A stretch of 64,000 nt of DNA, taken from Sipunculus nudus. Lineage: Eukaryota; Annelida; Sipuncula; Golfingiida; Sipunculidae. Below are positions 13,801 through 27,700 of the stretch, piece by piece; the first letter of the stretch is position 1; every line of letters starts with the position of its first letter. A model generated the notes under the pieces. The model had not been told where the DNA came from. It was given only the letters and a program-made list of their open reading frames with translations, and made no database searches. The stretch spans positions 32,818,340-32,882,339 of the forward strand of contig CM049322.1 of assembly GCA_026874595.1 (NCBI GenBank), written 5' to 3'. Made by a program: the position numbers and the translations under genes.

Positions 13801-15715
13801 CACTGAACAATTCCTCTTTCCAACTGATTAGTTGTTTTTCTTTGAATTTTAGTTAATATAGAAAAAAAAAAATGGAAAAAAATGAAGAAATTTGAAATAA
13901 AATAATTTCCCAAGTTGTTGGGCATGTCTTATTTGCAAATTATCCATATTTTTTTTACATACACATTTCGGTTCGAAAACAATTATCCAGCAATTTACAC
14001 AGCAACAGAATTCCAATTCCATTTTTATTTCCATAAAAGCAAGCAAACAGCATTAATATGAGCCTGTTATATTAAAACTAGGTGCTACACTGCTGCAAAC
14101 AAATCACATGGACATTATCAAAAGAAAAAAAGAGATATCTGAGTAATACAAATTTTATGCAAGTTCTGCATGAATATGCATATCAGAATTAAGCATAAAT
14201 ATTTTTCCTCTTTTCTGTAAAAAAAAGTGTTCTTTAAGCAGAATTGCTGGGATAAACCTGGTAAAAGCTTGTTAATTTATATTGCGACTGATCCTAAATT
14301 GATGTTTGCACCAGACATACGTATAAGCTATTGCAACAGTTTGTCCAGATTCTGAGCAGGGATTGGATAGGTTGTCTCTCGTCCTTTGTGCTGACAGCAA
14401 ATGAAATATCAAGCTTCCGTAATATAAAAAGCAAAGCAACAATAGACCAAAGCTATCTTTACCAGTTCATCTATTCTAATGATAAAAAATTATCTTTTTT
14501 TTTTAAATAGGATGCTAAATAGTAATTATGAAGGTATCCAGGTAATAGTTATAAAATATGCCTTGCAACTGAATACAGGAACAAATCATATAGAAAAGTG
14601 ATCAAGAAAATCTCCTGGTCACAGCTGAGTAGAACCTGGGATAGGCTAAAATTTTGATCACCCATAATGTTTTGACAAAATTTCACTCATTATAGTATGT
14701 TTACAATAGTAATTGAAAATTTGAGAAGATGCACTTTTTTTAATATATCAATAAACTCAAGTAAACTGGTAAAGACGCTAAGAAATACTGTTTGTGTAGT
14801 CGCATCCTGTTTCCAGGACAACGGTCAAACAAACGGTACTGTATGTTGCACTACCAACACCTGAACTGTACAGAGCATGCATTACAACAGAAAAGCAGGC
14901 AGTACTCAGAACAAGGTCATACTCAAGGTCATGCAAAAGGTCAAGGTCATGCAAAAGGTCAAGGTCATTGTTCTTGGCCTGAGACATGCAGGAATAAGAG
15001 GGGAATCATGGGGGAAGGGGTGCACTTTGGGGATGGTGAAAGGAACCATTAACCTAACTGCCCTAATTATTTCAGATATCAAATTGTGCATGGAAAATTT
15101 ATTGAAGAAAAATTTACTTCAAATATGTTCTTTTTTTCCAGATCATTTTTTGTCATAATGTTCTGACACACGACCGTAAATGAACCATCTACATTTCTAC
15201 ATCAGCTTACAAATAACGTACAAATAATATACAACCTTCCCACTCATTTAAATCACTATTTGTTCTACTGATTTTTCTGTCATGTTCCTATGGTTAAGCT
15301 ATAAAAATGGCATCTAGTACCAAAAGGATGACTACTGAAATTAAGTCAGAGCTGGCTCATTTACATAAATAAATGAGAGCTCAGCAAATCTAAGTCAACT
15401 ACCAAAAATATATGACCAATCTCATTCAATTAACAAAAATATCTCAAGTCAGATTCAATATTGATAGCAAAGTTTGTTTAATTATTCTCAAAGTTAAAGC
15501 AAAATCATTATTAGACATGCTATTTCATGCGGCCAACTGGATGAAAGCTTATACTTAAGATTCCCGGCATACATTCTTGAAATTAAATGACCAAATCATT
15601 TTTTCCAAGTGAGTCCATTCTCTATAATTGTTCCTTACATCTATATGCAAGTTGCTGGAACTGTTATATGTGCGGTTATTATGGAAGTATTATTGTTTAA
15701 GTCACAAAGTCTCTG

Positions 15716-15760
<45 letters not shown>

Positions 15761-18700
15761 CAGGATCTGAGTATACTCGGTATTGATTATTTTATTTCTT
15801 CACTAATAACCTCACACATGACAATTCCAGCACTTGTGCTCAAACAAAACATTTGTGGTAATCCCCTTACTTATACAGTATTGCCACTTAGGCATTTGAC
15901 ATAAACATTTTCTGAAATGTCTAAAATCCTTTAAAAAAGAAATTTCATGATTTCTGTAAAACAAAGTAATGAGTTTTTATCATTTACTCTTTATTCTTTT
16001 GAACAAGTTAAAAAAATTAAGCTTGAAAAGTCTTAGTCTTATTAAAGAGGAATTTAATTATTTTCCATTTCAATAAATGTATCAATACATGTGAAAAATG
16101 GTAATCTCCTTCAAAATGGTCTCATATGGCAATACTGTTCATATCTACAATGTTTAAACCATGCTTCTCACTGGATGACCATTTTTCAAAATGCACATAG
16201 TTTAATGCAACAATGGAAAATGTCCATTTCTCTACTCTATTTTAATAATGTCATATCTGCAGTATCTCCCATGCAGAATTTCTAGATGGTGCTCTCGGTG
16301 CTACGATAACACCATGATCTCCACACCATGCAGTCACATGACCAGTCACATGATCATTAACAATATATGACATACAACACTCAGCAATTACTTTTCCTGT
16401 CTTAATATGCTGCTTATCTCTATGTCTTATTGCATTCTTTTATGGATTAGTACAGCTATAAAATACACCAGGCAATGTAATTTACCGAAAATATCATAAA
16501 TACATATACAAGCCGAGTACAGTATTGCACTAGGGATGTACTAGGTACTACTATGCAGGTTACCAGGTGTGTAACTATTTTTTACTTGCATTACCTTAAT
16601 TATGACCCGAAAGGTCAGAGGCAAAATGGGTTCTGCATTTGGACAAAATAAATACATAAAAACGAATGAAAAGGGGGTACAGGGGTATGGGGTCGTGTTT
16701 GGTTTCTGATCTGTACATTACATATGACCAAGTAATGAGCACGGGAAAAGTGCAAGCGGATATTTACACTAGCTAGTATCTACAGCTGCTACAAGCACCT
16801 CATTTGCATGCAATCTGCATACTGGGTCAGTGTGACCTACTTTTCCTCTGTGTCTGGATGGGGTTCTGGGCTGCTCCCCCTGGGGGGCGTTGAATGAGAC
16901 TGAGTATCTATGACATCGTTCTGGAAGCGAGCTGTGATCGTTGAAACCTTTTTCTCTTGCCTCATTTGTTCTGGAGGTAGAAAAAGCTCATTTAATTGAT
17001 GCATACAGAAAAAAAGTGATATGGTTATCATGAACACAACTTATAGCAGATTAACCTTGATTCAATACTGGAAAAGTACTTTATTATATTGATATACTGA
17101 CACAGATAATTCAGTTACACATAAATATTTAAATACTACAAAGTGACAGTAAAGGCATGGTTAATTCTATGTTTATATACTTGATACTGCAGATAAGTAT
17201 AAAATTAAATCATAAATTTTATATATTTTAAAATAAACTAGACAGTAATTTCAAAAGTTTGATAACATTCATAAAGACAAGGATATGACATATACATTAT
17301 AAACAGTTGGAAATAAATAAAAATAAAACAAGACATTATAATTACAAATGATTAATTCAGCATTAACTACAAACACTGATGTTTAATTATTACTACTGAA
17401 GTCATCCCCAAATGAAAAATTAACAATAAATTACCACCAGTTCTGTTCAGAGGCTAGAAGATATACGAGGAACTTCTGCTCAAACAGATGTACACAAACC
17501 CAAAACAAGAAATAAAAATTAATTAAATCCTGACCCAGTTCTCGCTCCAGACAGGAAGTTGGACTTGTGGCAGGACCAAGGTGAAACTTTGACCTTCCGA
17601 AGGACACGTCATCGTGATTTTCAGATTCTTCGGGGATTCGTTTGTTCGGCTTGTCACCGATTGTTATCAATGCATCTCGGACTGGGTAAGTAAAACATTT
17701 GATTTGACAGGACCACATGCACATTGACTGTCCTAACACAGATTTAAGGCAGGCATTCACTTTTCAGTGCACAACTTTTCCATAAATATATATTATATAT
17801 TATCCCTTCTAATTTTACCCATAATACCTTGTGTCTGGCATCTTGAAAACAACTGTTGATAGAAAAATAAGCTTCACATGACTGACAAGATTTGAATTGC
17901 TCTAATATGAAAACTATTTAATTAGAAATCCATCACTGCAACTCCTATTGTTTATTTGAATAAATCTGCATATAAAAAAGGTATGAGATAGTATACATAT
18001 GACATGAACTTGTGCATGTTTGTGTATGTGTGTATATATAATCTATCATTGGTGGCTCTATTTGTTTTTGTTTTGTTCAAATTTAAGGGTAATGAAAATC
18101 TCCTAATGCTGCTTAAGGTGAAAAAATATGACTGAATTTTTTTTTCAGTTATTAAACAGTTTGTGTACCTACAACTTGTGAAATAAACCAAATCTATGCT
18201 AAATCCAAACTTACAACAAAAACAATGGCATTTTTGTTAAAAAATTCAAGTTGAAGCTACAACAGCAAGTTAACAGTGTATGCTTAAAGGGTAAAAAAAA
18301 AAAAGCTTTAACTTTATATAATCTTAACTTTACCAGTTTAAGGTTTTATGCCAAACCCTGTGTAACCCAACCCCTCACCAATGACAGTGGTAAAGTCACT
18401 ACTGAAGTGTATGTAAACAATTACAAATCGGCAAAACCCAATAAAGCCTAGTTATCTTATCCAATTACCAATAAATACTGTACAATTACCAGAAAGCATA
18501 GAACAGTTGTGCACTGTCAAGTAAATACCTGACTTACCAACTCGCTGCCTCCGTGGACGATTTTGGAGCTTAGTTTGAGAAACCTTTTTGGGGGGCCACG
18601 AAAACCTAGACTCCATTTTGGTTGGTCAACTTGGCCCCGGAGGTGACCGAAGAGCAGAGTTTGCCACTCAACCTGGACGGGATGTGTTAATATTTGTTCT

Positions 18701-21700
18701 CTCGATGACTAGTTCCTGCATGCATGGAACTGTAGAGGAAAGCTTGAATCTTATGGACACAGTCACACATGAGTTCTCCCACACAACTACCTCTCCCACA
18801 CCCCTGATCCCTGCTGGCGGCCACTGCTGGACAAAGTCCCTCTCACATGTATCACATTTATTAAGTGAGATAACCATGACAGCTGTGAGGGTTATATTAA
18901 TACACCGAGGTAGCAGCCTTAAACTGAGCTCAAGCTATATACCTTTGTATACAAATGTGTACAACCCAAACACAAGCCTTTCCCTTGAACCCCTGACCTA
19001 AACACCATCTTCTTTTAGTCCACGGTGGACTTTTTCCACAGAATTGTAACCTAAACATCTAAAGTAAATCAATCAGTATTTACTGTAAGACCCTTTGCAG
19101 GAGTCACTCATGTATAATCTGGTATCGCACTATCCTCGACTCATACCACGGACATAATTAATGACTACACACCACTGACTGAACTACATTCAATAATTGA
19201 GCCCAGCTCTCAGTCTGAATCTCACCTATATTTATGCAGGTATCCCTATAATATTTGTTTTTTGCCCCATATATTTACCTGAGCTCCCAGTATTTATCTG
19301 TGTATCTACTTGAATTTCTTTCTATGTAATCTAGTGTATTTTAATAGAGCCTACTGTATCCTGTAGTATTTATAATGTAAGCATAATGTGAAAAACTCTC
19401 TATCTACTTGAGCTCCTGGTGTACACTGCTGTATCTAATGGAGCTCTTGGTGTACACTGCTGTATCTACTTGAGTTCCTGGTGTACACCACTGTATCTAC
19501 TGGAGCTCCTGGTGTACACTGCAGTATCTACTTGAGCTCCTGGCGTACACTTCTGTATCTACTGGAGCTCCTGGTGCACACCACTGTATCTACTGGAGCT
19601 CCTGGTGTACACTGCTGTATCTACTGGAGCTCCTGGTGTACATTGCTGTATATACTTGAGCTCCTGGTGTACACTGTTGTATCTACTTGAAATCCTGGTG
19701 TACACCACTGTATCTACTTGAGCTCCTGGTGTACACTGCTGTATCTATTTGAGCTCTTGGTGTACACTGCTGTATCTACTTGAGTTCCTGGTGTACACCA
19801 CTGTATCTACTGGAGCTCCTAATGTACACTGCTGTATCTACTGGAGCTCCTAATGTACACTGCTGTACCAACTTGAGCTCTTAGTTTACCTTGCTGTATC
19901 TACTGGTGTACACTGCTGTATCTACTGGAGCTCCTGATATACACTGCTGTACCTACTTGAGCTCTTTGTGTACACTACTGTATCTTCTGGAGCTACTGGT
20001 GTACACTGCTGTATCTACAGGAGCTACTGGTGTACACTGCTGTATCTACAGGAGCTACTGGTGTACACTGCTCTAACTACTGGAGCACCTGGAGTACACT
20101 GCTGTAAACAGAGTACCTGGTGTACATTGCTGTATCATCTGGAGGTTTATGGTGTGCACAGTGTATCTTAAAGTCTACACTGGTGTACATTCCTAGGCAT
20201 ACTGCAACTACAAAAGTACATTCCAGTATCTACAATCATTCAATTAGATATTCATCATACAGCCAGAATTGTTCACTTCTGTATCTATTGGAGCTATGGG
20301 TGTATCTACTCATGATCATGGTATATACATCAGTATCTATTTTAAGTGGAAGCATATGTATTTACTTAAGCTCCTTCTGTATTCTTATATCACCTTAACC
20401 CTATGTCGTGCACCTGTACCACTGTTGCCTACTCTGAAAATCTTCTTGTGAATACACACATGTTCATATATGACTGACACACACAGCCAGAGGATTACAC
20501 ACACTGCAAAGTCAGAATAACTTTGCATTAGCATACATGAAGCTTCAGACATCATCATGAAATTTTCTCTGATACTGGGGCAAACACCATCCTTATGATA
20601 GGAAAAATCAACCCAGCATCACCAAAAATATTTCTGAAGCCCGAGGATGCAGGTCAACTGACTGAGTGCTGTGACAAATCATGTGACGCCATTCATGTGC
20701 TGTCACTGTCAGGACTCAAATGACTGAAACGTCAAATGACAGCGAGATGGAGACCAAGAGAACAACATAGGCCTCTCCACTGACACACAGTGGTCTCATA
20801 TTCTCATATAGGGGCATTACCAAAAGGAGACAGATAAAAGCAACTATTTAAAATTCGTCATATGTAGACTCACATTGTAATTCCTGCCGTATTTTGACTT
20901 ACACTGTAATTCCTTCCATATTTAGACTTGCATTGTAATTCCTGCCATATTTAGACTTACACTGCAATTCCTTCCAAAAGAAGACTTACTTGTTGAACGA
21001 CTGAATCCAAAGAGGAAATATAGACAGGAAAACAGGCAGCAAGGGAAGCTAGGGATACTGCAAAGGGGAAAACTGTGTGTCATTCTTTGGGGAGTGGGGA
21101 TGCTTGATATATGTGTTCAGGAGATTGCTCAACTCTCTCAAGTGGAATTTTAATGACTCTCATGAGAGGGAGGGGGGAAGATGGAGCATATGGTACGGAG
21201 GCTGATTACCTATATCCTCGTCTTCTTCTGGCGTCGGCCGTATCGTGTAGATAGGGGAGCTGGGAGAAAGCAGGCCTTCATCGTGTTGCCGCCGGGCTTC
21301 ATGTACTGTGAAGGAGGGAGCATGGGTGTGAGCTGCTGTGATGGATGGAGGAAAGGAAGGAGAAACGAAAAAGGAAGGTTTAGTCGCAGGTGAGTGCATC
21401 GTCACTGCTTCATGCAGCATCCAAGGTGGTCATTCATCAATCAAGGCTTCCCATAGTATTTTATATAAATTTATCAATTTTATATAAATTTTAATCTTTA
21501 TGGTAATTTTTAACTGTCATTAAATAAATTAAGTGCAAAGTAAAAAAAGATAAAATTCTTTAAAGATTCAATAGATGGATTTTTAATTCCACTGCAGGAG
21601 TTGAGTTGTTTTTTTCAACTTTGTTTAAGTGTCCTCATATCTTTGCTGTATTTCACTGTACATAAGGTCAAAATAAATGTCAAATATATTTCAAATATTA

Positions 21701-24700
21701 AAGATTTAACTAGATGCTGCAGAAATATGGTCTTGATGTACTTTGTATTAATTTTTTAAAAATATTTTAATTAAGCATTGATCCATATCAAAATGTGAAT
21801 GCAGGGTTATACTTTTCATATTTGTACATCTGTCTCCTGCAAAATTTCAGCACAGGTGATGACATCTGGTGAAAAGTTTTGGTGCTGCTGAAGAACAATT
21901 TTGTGAGGATATCTGGACATATCTACTGTTCATCACATTCAACCAGTATAATACTTGATGTGTTCCAGTTTGTGTTAGCTACATTAGAACTAAGAAAATC
22001 TAAATTATAATAAATGGTGGTGGTCGTCATCCGTTTCACATAAATCCTAAGAAATTTGACATTATTTTGCAAAGGGTGTGTTGCAACGCCATCAATCAGG
22101 AACTAAATCAACAGGTGAACTTACAGTGCCACCTATCATGTATGGACTCAACCTAAACTGGTCTTCAGGTGCAAAATAATGAACTAATAATATGCCAGAG
22201 ATATATAAATTATTTATTAGTTGGAACAGATGTATTTTAAGATTAAGCAATGCTACTTTTAATTGCAACTGATTTAAATAATATTGGATAAGGAATTGGT
22301 CTTGTAATCTGAATCTTTTCAGAATATGCTCTATAGATATATACATGTTAATCTTATGTGTATAAAATGTACCTATGGGAAGCCTTTTCATGCAAAGTGC
22401 ATCAAGTGCAAATTTATCAATATTTTAATCTACATGAAATAAAGTATCATAAAAGGTGCATAATTTAAATAAATATTCCAGGGTGCTCATATATAAAACT
22501 CATGCCTATTCATGACAATATGCAAATGATCAAATTCATTTTAGTCAATCAATATTTACTCATGCAGTTATGGTTGGGAGTGAGGGTTTCATTCACCACA
22601 TGTTATGTAACGGACCAGTTAGCACGTAAAACAATCAAGTTCAGCTGAGAATTTGTGAATATTTGGATCATTGATGCACATCAATAGGAATATACCAGCT
22701 GTCTGATGTGCAAGTACTGCTGAATACTGCCTAGCCAATGATGGGCCAGGAACTGTTGGGCTGGTGCTGCACCATAAATCATAATTTTTTTGTTTTGACA
22801 AGTACTCTGAATCAGCTTTATTATGTAGTACAATGTACACAAGACCAATCATATAGTCCTGATTCTTTTAAATATGGCTGTGATGTATTCAAAAATATTC
22901 TCAGATGTAACCCAGTAAATCTTAATAATATATCTTTGTAGGTCTTTGTACATGTACATGAGTGTAATTACAAGTCCACCCATCAATGAATGAAACAAAA
23001 TATGACTGAAGATGTGGTACAAGTAATAAAGATGGCAAGGGTATGTGCATAGGTAGTGCTGCGCAGGAGAAGCAAAACTACAACTCTTACTAAAGTTGAT
23101 TAAAATCAAGAGATAATTCAAAATCATGGATGAAATATGCAAGGCTCTAGGGATGATGAAGCATTGATTTAGTCATTTCTAACTACAAAGGGGATGATTA
23201 TAATTAGTAGCTATGTCATTGTTACAAATAAATATTCTTATCATAAATTTGCAAATAAAGGTGTCTGGTTTGTGAAACAGACATATATTGATTAAAATCT
23301 ATTATATTTTATATCAGCATACAGAAACAACCGGTTGGAAATAGAGGGGTGTCACTCAATGTGACTAAATATAAAGGGGTATCACTCAATGTGACTATAT
23401 AGATAAAGGGATGTCACTCAATCTGACCGTAAATAAAGGGGTGTCACTCAATGTGACTGTTAATAAAGGGGTGTCACTTAATGTGACCTTAAATAAAGGA
23501 GTGTCACTCCATGCTGCTGCTGCCAGAGGTGTGTCACCGTCTTGTTTCAATATATGGAACTTTTGTTACTGTAATTAAAGGGGTGTCACCCCTTGATAAT
23601 GTGTTCAGACCAATCAGAATCTGTGTTTCTAATATCTAGGCATGTCACTCTATATTACAGTAGACAGAGGGATGTCATTTGTTGGTTCTGTTTTCTGAGG
23701 GATGTCAATGGAATCAGAACAGACAGCCAAGTAGCCAAAATCAGCAATTCACAAGAAAGCAAAAAAGATCAAAATAAAACAAGCAGCAATGTGGTTCACC
23801 AAAACAACACCAGGTGGTGCTATAAAAAAAGTGAATTAAACAATCTAACTGTAATAATTATAATTCACCACCAAGACACCAGGGGAAGCTCAAATCTCAA
23901 CATCTTTCAACACTGACAAAAGTCAAACCAAAATGCAATTATAATTCACCACTGTGACACCAGAGGGAGCTCAAATCACCATGTCATTCAGATCTGGTGT
24001 ACAAACAAATTAATATCACATTCACTCCGGGGTCAAACTGTACCCGCATGCAGGTTCTAATCGTGTTACGATTCATCATTGCTCAGTTATTCAATCATCT
24101 ACGATAATAAATGTCAAATTCAAGACAGCCAAAAAGCATCCACGGTGGACATGCATTCAATATATGCAAATCAAGTGATATTTATAGGTGTATAAACCAC
24201 ATGATAACAAATATAAATATGCAAAGATATTCAAAATTACTACAATCTACTTTGTTATTATATATACAAGCAATACTATTACAAGCAAAGTAGCATAACC
24301 ATTCTGTTATACATTATATATGAAGATGTTAATGGAATTATTTTCTCTGAGTCATGATATTTTATTAGTATGTTATTTTTATAACAAATATTGTAGATAT
24401 CTTAAGATAAAGAGGAAAAGTGACATCAGAAAATGACAACAATTATCATGCACAAAATATAAATGTAGTAATTTCAAAATTATAATATAAAATGTCTTAA
24501 AAGATGATCTTTAACAACTACATTTTAGATATCAATAAGCAGCTTAATATCTGTAAACACATAAAGCAGTGAGACTGCTAAAACAGGCAAGTGTCGCCAT
24601 CTACTGGAAAAAACTCTAAAATTAATAGCTGCTGCTGCCATCTGGTAGCATATATATTAACTACAATGTACTTTTAACTTGTTTTGTGCCACCTGGTGGC

Positions 24701-27700
24701 CTAAAGAAACACTAATTCAAACAGGTTTCAAGGCACAAAATAAGAATTCTTTATCATGCCAAATTACATAAAATACACAAAGCTGAAGCTAGCAATGACA
24801 ACATGGCATTTTGTGGATGACAAATAACATGACCAATCTGAGACAAAAATGATACAATTATGAGAATGAACTTCAAGAGGTGCGGTACATTTGAGTCTGA
24901 AAGTGATAATACTTGAAGAAAGCTGACTGGTCAAGTGGTAAGCTATAGAAGTGATAACAAATGACCACAACATCAATAATGTTTACCCATGTGAGAGTGG
25001 TTACTGTCCAAGTGGAGGTTGAAAAGTCCTTGGTGGGTGATAATAGGGGAATAAAAATTGGGTATGTCAACAATGGCAGAACAAGGTTATCACTTAATCC
25101 AAATAAAGTATTTTCTAAATTCTGGGGTCTCAGAGTTCTTTGAATTGAGTCTGTTAATATTCTTTAAAAAAATTGTAATTATATGGGCCATGATTACACA
25201 CTGCTTACTGACAGACATACTGCCTGTATATTAATAAGAATGATAGAGTTTGCTCATAATAATTTTGACAGCTTTTCCATATTCATAAACGTTTGGCTTC
25301 TGAAATTTACTTTTTGATATGTATGAAAAATACAAACTGCAAGTTCAAAATTTCCATCAGTTGATCAGAGGACTTTCTAATTATAAAAGGTCACAAAAAT
25401 ATTAAGCATTTTAGCTAAACTTCAGAACTCCTTGTAATGTAAGCATAATTCCACTAATATATATATATAAGCAAAATGTCTTACATATCTACATCTAAAT
25501 GACATACTAAATACACCAAATATTAAATTACTTTAATGTTGTATACTTACTGGCTGCAGGGCTGTTAGAACTTGGTTTTCGAATTTTGTCCAAGAAAGAT
25601 TTTCTCTTTGGCTTGGCCTGTGCAAGAAATATTAAAAATTAATTAAATCATCCATATATAACAGTTCTTTTTCTGTTTATTACAATTCAATACTCCTATT
25701 AACCTTAAAGTATATATACAAGTATGTTTGAGGAAAAAGTACTATAAGTACTTAACTACTATTCAGTTGAAAAGACAAAATGCTTATCCTAGTATACTTA
25801 AACTTATTAACTTTTCCTGCTTATGTTGTTTCTTCATTCGGACTATATCATGATGTATAAGTTATCTTCTTCCACACTGAATCCCATGTCCATCTATATT
25901 CCACCACAATGATGATCTATGTTGGGTTATGATCCTTTAATTTATAGCAAGTATTATGCTGTACTCAAACTCCGACAACGTTAAGCTAATTCCTCTACAT
26001 GGACAACCAAGATACACCGACTTACCTTGTCTTTCTTGCCTGCCTTTTGTGCTCGATGCATTATCATTTTTTTCTCCTCTTTACTGGTAAAGACTGGAGG
26101 ACACGCATCGTATAGACTCTGGTTTTTGATTTGCGCCCCCTTGTGTTGAATATAAGAAACGAGAGCAGAGCCCATCGCCTTGTTTCGCTCACTGGCGAAG
26201 CCATCCTCCTTACTGGAAGTAAATGTATCATTAAAGAAACATTTTATGAAATGCATTAATACACCCTCTATTTATTACTATGTATCAACTCTGCCATATA
26301 CAATCCAAAATTCAGTTAACCTGTCCTTTCTACTATAAAAACCTTGTGATTATAGACATATTTCTTTTATGGACATATCTCTATTACATACTTCTCTATT
26401 ACAGATATCTCTTTATTATGGCCACCTCTATTATGGACACTCTCTATTACAGGTTCCTCCCTATCTTTGACAACTTAGATGCTTTTTTCATTAAAATTAG
26501 ACCTGGAAGTCTGAGACATTATTTTTATATTGGTAACTCTGTATTTTAAGCCTAATTACATTTCTAACCATTGTCGATAACTAGCAGTATGTATTACATC
26601 TATAACAATAACATGGTATTACAGTTACTCAATTAAAATAAATATTAAACCTATATTGATTTGAGATGAAAATATGTGGTCACTTCCCAAAATAGTGTAT
26701 TTTCACCAAAGACTGTAACAATCTAATCATACATAACCATAATGATGATCATGTGATTATCTCTTTACTTACAGCAGTTTCTCGAGGTGCGAAGAGAGCT
26801 TCTTTTCCATGTACTGTAAAGCTTCATCTGGTGACAAGTTATGCCCAGTCACTTCAGAGTCTCCGTAAAGATTGGCGAGCCCTGAATGACACATAACATC
26901 ATCATCATCCAGAACATTATAACATCACCATCAGTCAGTGTAATCACCATCACCCCCACCACAATCACCATTGATCCAGCACACCTGACCATAACATCAG
27001 TATCAGTCTCTGTCTTCATCATCAGCATCTCTAATGTCATCATCATCATCACATTCATCACCATCCATCTGGTATATCTGATCATTACATCACTATCAGT
27101 CACTGTCTTCTATGTCATCTCTACTATCATTAACATCAACATCATCATAATTATCCTCATCACCACCCATCTGATACATCTGATCATAGTGTAACCAGTC
27201 ACTGTCATCATCACCACCACAACCACCATCATCATCATCATCATCACCATCAATCAAGCACATCATAACATCACCATCCATCATCATTATCATTATCAGA
27301 ACCACAATCAACATCATATCATCTAAAATAGCAATTTAAAACAGGCAACATTTAACTGTCAGCAGCTTCATCATTATAACCTATCACTCAAGCATCACAC
27401 CTACTAATAACACTGTATATTTACAAAAAAATGTAATTTTGTGTATCTGATATAAACAATTTCATGTACAAAATTACTATCTGATACAAAAAGCCCAACC
27501 ATACTAACCCAAGCTGATTATATATAACTATACTAACCAAAGTTATCTGTGTGTGTATTTTCTCTCATCTGTCACAGGTCCTGTTTAATCCTTGTCCAGA
27601 CAGACAACATCTTACAGCTCAACTTACCCCACAATAGACAGTTATCAAGCTAACAAGACGCCCAGCCTAAGGTGTGACCACAAACCACTCCCTATATAAG

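Noticed and set aside
18588-19001. 137-codon plus-strand frame, the longest in the window
   Set aside because: It is antisense to the candidate alternative exon, has no recognisable domain, no splice partners, and unremarkable composition; probably chance.
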